64,000 bases of DNA, taken from NCBI GenBank assembly GCA_002900995.3, contig CM035304.1, positions 1,223,498 to 1,287,497 on the forward strand. Reading direction: 5' to 3'. The translations under genes and the position numbers were made by a program. This DNA comes from Ganoderma boninense (Eukaryota; Basidiomycota; Agaricomycetes; Polyporales; Polyporaceae). The notes below the pieces were generated by a model. That model was not told the DNA's origin. It did no database searches and saw nothing but the letters and a program-made list of their open reading frames with translations. This document shows positions 58,130 through 64,000 of the stretch, one piece after another (the stretch's first letter is position 1; every line of letters starts with the position of its first letter).

Positions 58130-59814
58130 CTAAACCGCCCGTTCAACGAGGATGCGCTCTGCGCCACCAGGGTAGTGCGTGCGGGCGATCTGCATCGCGC
58201 GCAGAAGCCTTGCGATACTCTCCGAGTGCAGGGCAGGAGGATTGTCGGGATCATAATGCGGCAGCGCGTGAATGCCGGACTTCAGGTTGAGGCGCGGGAA
58301 GAGGCGGTCCAGGACGACCGCGACGTCGAGCTGCCTCTCCTCGTCTTGGGCTCCGATGAGCTTCTGGATGCCCAAATATCGCAGGTCGTGCCCCAGGAGG
58401 GGAACGGTGGAGCTCTGCGGAAGGGTGTCGCTGACGTCGAGGCCGGGAATGCAGAGCCGGTCTAGCCGAAGGCATCCGCGCGCGAGCTCTACGAGCCCGC
58501 GCAGTGTCGGGCGCGTCGCCGGGGTTTCGTGAGGCCCGCCTCTGGCTTCGTATTGCGGGAGGACAAGGGTGCGCAGCTTGGGCCACGCGCGGCCGAACCG
58601 ACCAAGGTGCTCGTCGCGGAGAGACGAGCATTCCGTTAAGGTTAATTCTAGGTCCTGGAGGTTTGCGAATGGCAAGAGCGGTTGGAGGATTGTCATTAGC
58701 GATGGCAAAGGCCTACGGTCCGGTACGTGGACCTCGGCGCGGAAGGAGATAAGAGTGTGCGGTCCGATGTGTTGGCAGATGGACGCAAGGGCGGTGTGAA
58801 ATCCGTCATGGCGCGAGGTAACTCGGAGACGAACGTGTTTAAGTTCTGGCATGGAGGACGCAAGTATAACGCGCTCGAGATGGGGGGCGGACCCAGATAG
58901 TTCGAGTGCTGTGAGCTTCTGGAATGCACCTTGTAGGTCAAGCCGAGGGATTTCTGATGTTTCTTCCAGCAGTATGGACACTTTGAAGCGGGCTAGATTT
59001 TTGAGGTTGACGAGCATGAGGAGGAGGGTCTCATCGAATGTTGTATGGGGGTGGATATGGAGAACTTCCATCTGGGTGAATTGCGATAAGCACATAAGAT
59101 GATCATGGTCAAGGGGGATGTAATCATGGAGGAAGAGTTGGTTGAGCCCAGAGGATTTTACAGAGAGTTCCTTTAGCATCGACGCAGCGTCCGCTGTGGC
59201 GGTGGGATTCAAGGTGTTAGGTACGGCTAGACCTCGAAAGGCAAAGGTGACAGAGCGGAGAGATGGTGCGACAAGGGCGCGAAACGCAGGCAAGGCATCG
59301 GTTGGCTTCCACATTACCATGCTCAAGCTTCGAAGGTTGGGCAAAATAGGAGTGCCATGACTCCGCTCAAAAATAGCTCTCCAGACTGAAGGATCGATGC
59401 CAGTGTTCTGGACAAGACAGAGGTTGCGCACGCGAGTTGCATAGGTGAGCCACCGAGACCAGGCTTCGAGCGAGATCTCGGTAGTGATATACTAGTTAGA
59501 GGGAAGACGTTATACGAACCCGGTAGAATATGATTGGCCAAACCACTCACGGATGTCGTACCCGAAGACTGATAGGATGGTAAAAGCCGGAGGAGCGGAG
59601 AGATGCTGGATAACGATCGCCATAACTTGTTCAACGAAGGGTCTGAAAGCGCCTGGGACGAGAGCGCGAGCGACAACAAGCTACTTTGAAAAGACCTCAT
59701 GGCGGCGAAATATGCTTCTCCCGCGGGGTCGGCATAGTCGTCTATCGGCTCGAGGTGGTTAAGAATCTCTTGGAACACGTCGGCCCAGCCGGCTAAGCAG
59801 GTGAAAGAAGGCAT
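58130..59814 (-). CDS. F-box-like protein with leucine-rich repeats
   Basis: Two exons, 59814-59551 and 59491-58130, phase 0, 541 aa. The N-terminus VFQEILNHLEPID...LLSLALSSQALSDPSLNKLWR is a divergent F-box of the basidiomycete type (usually adaptor to Skp1 in SCF ubiquitin ligases). The rest is irregular leucine-rich repeats, for example LPNLRSLSMVMW, FTQMEVLHIHPHTTF, LVNLKNLARFKVSIL and WPKLRTLVLPQYEA. The C-terminal VVLDRLFPRLNL is a family marker shared with the relic and both neighbours. Such proteins are hugely expanded and variable in mushrooms; the substrate is unknown. Confidence 0.8.
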
Positions 59815-60540
59815 GGTCGTCCTAGCGACCTTGATAAGTCTGAGAAATGCAAAGACGTATTGAACATTTCGTTATCCGGCACTCACTCCTCACGACGAGA
59901 GCAATAGATCAAGAGTCGATGCTGGTGTCTTCGGATAGTCTGGCCGGCACGGATGTTGAATACTGGCCCTCCCAATGAGAATCAACATTTACTCTCGTAA
60001 GAAGGTATAGCATATCTCAGTAGACTGACCTTGGACTAGCAGAGATAGTTTGAGCGGGTTTGTGTCACCAAACACGTCTGTGTACCAGGTCAGGTTGACG
60101 CAGACGTCGCGTTGAGATTGAGGTCAGCAGTAGGTCAGTGCGGAGAGTTGGCGCGCCACGTGGCATGCGGCTCGGCGTGTAGTCTGCCTGAGAGCGGCTC
60201 TGAAGTTCCCAGTAGACCACCAAGTGACCACCAGCTTCAGTCCCGCCAACAGTGCACCAAGCACACGGCACCAAGCACACGGCACCAAGCACACGGAAGA
60301 GGTATGAGCGCACATATATCCCTGTGTTACCTTCCCAGCGATTTTCTGAGTTCTGACAAGTACGTCCGCAACTACTACTATCCGCAGATCAGCCAACCCG
60401 CGAGTCCATTTGCATTCAAATGTAAGCCTGGGATACAGCATCGCATGCACAGAGTTGTGCAGTGCTACCGGCACCATGGACCCGAACGCCAGTTGTATAC
60501 ATGCTAACACCACGTTTCATACAGACGAATTCTTCCGAGG
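59815..60540. other. Divergent spacer between F-box genes
   Basis: Promoter side of both flanking F-box genes. A threefold short tandem repeat (CACACGGCACCAAG) lies at about 60262-60297. No gene. Confidence 0.5.
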
Positions 60541-62337
60541 ATGCAATCTATGGCAGCACGCCGTCTCTTGCAATGTCCAGAGCTATTGGCTGAGATCTTC
60601 TCCTACCTCGAGCTACCAACCAGCCCCACCAACGTCGACAGTACCCATACGGCTGAAATGGATAACGAACGTCGAGATCTGCGCAAGACCCTGGCTGCCG
60701 CCTCATTATCCTGTCGCGCCTTAACTGAGCATGCTGTTGCTGCCCTGTGGCGACGGCTGGAGAGCGTGCAGCCTCTCCTTTCCCTCCTTCAACCTTCGAA
60801 ACGCGAGCGACAGTCCCCGAAAACTATTATCACTGTAAGCTAGTCAAGTCCCTTCTTGCGACAGAACCGCACGCTCACAGACGCTCACCCGACGCAGAGC
60901 CTACAGGGCGGCATTACCGAGAAGTCCTGGCTGCGCTTTCAAGCCCACGCCAGACATGTACGGGCGCTGCATGACTCGGACTGGTCCGCCATTCATCCAT
61001 CGACCTGGGCCTTCATCGCGCGTTGGTGTGGCACAGTGCCGCTCCTGCCCAACCTTGAAGAGCTTTCAGTGCTCCCTCTTGTTGTGCAAAGCCCTACAAC
61101 GATGATGTTCATCTCTCCAAAGCTCCGGAGTCTGTCTTTGGCTTTGAGGTTCGACGACTCGGAGCTGGAGCCCGGGTACGGCCGGCTGAGGCGAGGGGAC
61201 ACAAACGTTGTGAGAACACTGTTCCACCAGATCGCGTCCACCGCGCCAGGCATCCGGACGCTCTCCATCCAGAGCAACCTCCCGAACCTCCCGCCCTCCT
61301 GCCTGCACCCCATCGGCGCGCTCAAGGACCTCGCAGTCCTGCACGCGCTCGACTGCGTCGCCGACTTCCGCCTCCTCTACTGGCTCGGCGGCTGCCCGCG
61401 GCTCCACACCCTCTCCGCCACGATCGACATGGCGAAGGCCCCTCCGCGGCCAACGGACCCCATCGACGTGTCGAACTACGCCCCCTTCGACTACGGCTTC
61501 AGACAGCTCGAGCACCTGCACGTCCGCGGCTCCCCCGAGGACCTCCACCTCTTCCTCGACACCGCCGTCCCCACCCGGCTGCAGACGCACACGCTCGAGT
61601 TCGACGCGTGCGCCGCCCCCGCGGCCATCATGCGCGTCATCGAGACCGTCTGGGACAACGACCGCACGCGCCGCTCCGTCCTGCGCGAGCTCACGCTCCT
61701 CTACCCGCCCGAATCGTACACCGACGAGGAGGCAGACAACTCGCTCGGCGGCGCGGCGCTCGTCGACGTCGTGCGCCCCGCGCTCGCCATCCGCGGCCTC
61801 CGCAAGGTTACGCTCGTGTTCCACGAGATCCCGTCGCTCGCCGACGCTGGGGTCCTCGAGATGGCTCAAGGGTGGCCGCTGCTCACCGCGCTGCACATCC
61901 TGCCGTCGGGCGGGGCGCGCTACCGCGCGCACACGACGCTCACGCCCGCCGTGCTCGTCGCGCTCGCGCGTGAGTGCCCGCGCCTCGCGGAGCTGACGCT
62001 CCCCGAAATCAAGCTGGACGACGTGCGCGCGACGGAGGAGGGCATGCCGGTCGTGGGGCAGCGCGCGATGCGGAAGCTGCGGTTGTTCTTCTGCCATTGG
62101 GTGGGCAACGACGACGTGCTGTTCACGGCGGCGCTGTTCCTCGATCGTTTGTTCCCGTGCTTGGATCTGCGCCCGTCGTGGAAGGGGGAGGACGAGGAGG
62201 ATAGGCGGTCTAGGTGGTCGTGGGACGAGAAAGGGCGGGAGGCAGAGAAGACGTGGCGGCGAATAGAGGAGTTTTTGTTTGCGATGCAAGTCGGGAGACG
62301 GCATCGCGCCGTGCTCCGGGATGCGCCTTCGTTGTAA
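60541..62337 (+). CDS. F-box-like protein with leucine-rich repeats
   Basis: Two exons, 60541-60834 and 60898-62337, phase 0, 577 aa. The F-box-like start is LLQCPELLAEIFSYLELP...LAAASLSCRALTEHAVAALWR. LRR-like strands include LPNLEELSVLPLVV, SPKLRSLSLALRF, CPRLHTLSATIDM, WPLLTALHILPSG and CPRLAELTLPEIKL. The family end marker is ALFLDRLFPCLDL. The second exon is much more GC-rich (third positions nearly all G/C from 61250 on) than exon 1. The start was chosen at the first ATG; a second ATG lies 9 bases later. Presumed SCF-type adaptor, substrate unknown. Confidence 0.8.
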
Positions 62338-62628
62338 AACTGGTAGCAAATAATTCATTGCATATACGTGTGTTCACTACTCTAAGACATTGACCTGTGC
62401 GTTTCAGCTGTCTGTCACACTCGTCTTATCCAGTATAATTGATGTGTATATGTAGACCCATCGTGAATGGGGAACTTGTATCGTTCACTATATGCGCACA
62501 AGATATACGAATAGTTACTAGGAGTAGTATAAGAGACCGTACCATCACCGCTGAAGTACGATTGCAGGAAGTGTGAGGTGCGATTGAGCATCATACACTA
62601 ATTGACGACGAACCTGCCATACAACTTG
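62338..62628. other. Convergent spacer
   Basis: AT-richer 3' spacer between two convergent F-box genes. Confidence 0.55.
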
Positions 62629-64000
62629 CTAGAAACAACCAGGATAGTGCATGCGTGCAGCCTGTATGGCGCGCAAGAGCTTCACGATGTTCTTTGACTC
62701 CTCCAGGAACCGGTTGTAGTTCCCTCCCCAACCCGGCAGCTGGTGGATCCCATACCTCAGCTTGAGACGCGGGAAGAGGCGGTCCAGGACAATGGCGACG
62801 TCGAGCTGCTGCTCCTCGCCCTCCGCCCCGACGAGGTTCTGAATACACAGGCTGAGCGGACCATGCGCGGCGAGTGGGACGTCCTCGGCTGGAGGCACAG
62901 AGGTGGCGTCAAGGTCGGGGATGCAGAGCATCTCGAGCTGGGGACACCCGCGCGCGAGCTCGACGAGCCCGCGGAGCGTCGGACGCTCGACCGAGCCGGG
63001 GTCCCTGTCGGGCTCGACCACCGTCTCGGCGTCTTGCATGAAGATGAGCGTGCGGAGCTTTGGCCACGCTCGAGCAAGGCTTTCGAGGTCCTCGTCGCGG
63101 AGCGGTGTGTGCCCGCTAAAGAAAAATTGCGCCTCCTCTAGGTTGGCGAATGATAGGATGGGCGGGAGGAGGGTCGCAAAGCACGGCGGAGGATGATGGA
63201 ACTGGCCGAGCTCTAAGCGGAAGAGGGTGAGGGTGTGGGGTCCGATGTGACGGCATATCGACGCAAGGGACGCATTGATACCGTCGATCGGGTGGGAACC
63301 GACCGCAAGACAGAGGTAGGTGAGTCGGGGGAGGGAAGACGCAATAATGAAACGCGCGAGGTGGGCATGAGGTCCGCCCAGAACGAGTCGCGTGAGCTTT
63401 TGGAAGCCACCTTTGAGGTCGAGTTGCGAAGCGTTCGCCGGGTTCTGAAGCAGAATAGACACTTCTAGGCGCGTCAGGTGTTTGAGGTTGACGAGCATTG
63501 GGAAAAGGTCTTCATCGAATGGTGAGTGGTAATTGACATCTAGGACCTCTAGTTGGGTGAACCGCGATAGGTCGGCGAGGCGTTGGCGGGGAAGGTTGAG
63601 GTGGCGCCGGACGAAGAGCCGATTGACTTGAGGGGACTTTGCAGCGAGCTCTTGCATTACAGATGCTGCAGCGTCTGAGGCGGTAGTAATGACGGCATCG
63701 TTTGGTCGGAGACCGCCTGGGACTCCATGGAATGATAGGGAGACAGTTCGGAGAGATGGAGAGATGAAGAGGCAAATTGAAGATACGGCGTGAGGTACAT
63801 TCGATATGACGGCATCGAGGTGGGAAAGGTTGGGGAAAAGTGGGCCGCCTTGAGATTGTTCGTGTATGGCTGTCCAGACCGAGGGATGAATATCATAATC
63901 GAGCTGTCGATCAACGCCGATGCTGTGCACGCGAGAAGCATAGGCCTGAAACCGTGTCCATGCTTCGGGTGAGATGTGTCCTGTGAGATACTGCCCATAT
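62629..64000 (-). CDS. F-box/LRR family protein, 5' end outside window
   Basis: Only the leucine-rich part is inside the window; the F-box end lies beyond position 64000. At the edge the frame reads YGQYLTGHISPEAWTRF, matching TEISLEAWSRW at the start of exon 2 in the gene at 58130-59814, so about the same exon is seen. LRR-like strands include FTQLEVLDVNYHSPF, LVNLKHLTRLEVSIL, WPKLRTLIFMQDA and CPQLEMLCIPDLDA. The end marker is VVLDRLFPRLKL... with stop at 62629. It is the closest relative of the 58130-59814 gene, by eye well over 40% identical. Confidence 0.82.
   Translation of the reverse strand, partial: YGQYLTGHISPEAWTRFQAYASRVHSIGVDRQLDYDIHPSVWTAIHEQSQGGPLFPNLSHLDAVISNVPHAVSSICLFISPSLRTVSLSFHGVPGGLRPNDAVITTASDAAASVMQELAAKSPQVNRLFVRRHLNLPRQRLADLSRFTQLEVLDVNYHSPFDEDLFPMLVNLKHLTRLEVSILLQNPANASQLDLKGGFQKLTRLVLGGPHAHLARFIIASSLPRLTYLCLAVGSHPIDGINASLASICRHIGPHTLTLFRLELGQFHHPPPCFATLLPPILSFANLEEAQFFFSGHTPLRDEDLESLARAWPKLRTLIFMQDAETVVEPDRDPGSVERPTLRGLVELARGCPQLEMLCIPDLDATSVPPAEDVPLAAHGPLSLCIQNLVGAEGEEQQLDVAIVLDRLFPRLKLRYGIHQLPGWGGNYNRFLEESKNIVKLLRAIQAARMHYPGCF

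Overview
The window is nuclear DNA of a filamentous basidiomycete, probably an Agaricomycete and plausibly a polypore. The basis is GC-rich coding sequence, genes cut by many short (about 50-80 bp) GT-AG introns, fungal families (DHA2-type MFS exporter, fungal TauD-like dioxygenase, fungal GGPP synthase, a GCN1 gene) and lineage-type expansions of HMG-box and F-box genes. No rRNA, tRNA, CRISPR or prokaryotic feature was found. Species cannot be told from the sequence alone.

Layout. 0-10.4 kb: two HMG-box regulator genes, a family X DNA polymerase (Pol4/lambda type) and a small acidic protein with HMG-like residue. 10.9-17.2 kb: a mitochondrial membrane-type protein, an amino-acid permease and an eight-exon TauD-like dioxygenase. 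17.2-30.1 kb: the accessory heart of the window. It holds three tandem, intact, multi-exon genes for secreted proteins with a signal peptide, an acidic pro-region, an Arg-Arg processing site, a histone-H1-like Lys/Ala/Pro/Thr tail and an ADP-ribosyltransferase-like domain. Decayed copies lie at both ends, a broken copy of the neighbouring dioxygenase sits between them, and a 1,054-bp foldback transposon with 425-bp terminal inverted repeats lies entirely inside the last intron of the third copy. 30.4-32.3 kb: a mitochondrial RRM-like protein. 33.9-41.3 kb: three more HMG-box genes. 42.3-44.8 kb: DHA2 MFS transporter. 45.1-54.3 kb: GCN1. 54.6-56.1 kb: GGPP synthase. 57.2-64.0 kb: an F-box/leucine-rich family cluster (one relic, two complete genes, one running off the edge).

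Housekeeping genes (Pol X, GCN1, GGPP synthase) sit between fast-evolving accessory arrays. The array at 20-29.4 kb is the best candidate for an undescribed system: a family of charge-balanced, apparently Kex2-processed, secreted ADP-ribosyltransferase-like enzymes evolving by tandem birth and death. Its function (defence effector, competitor-directed enzyme, self-directed factor) is inference.
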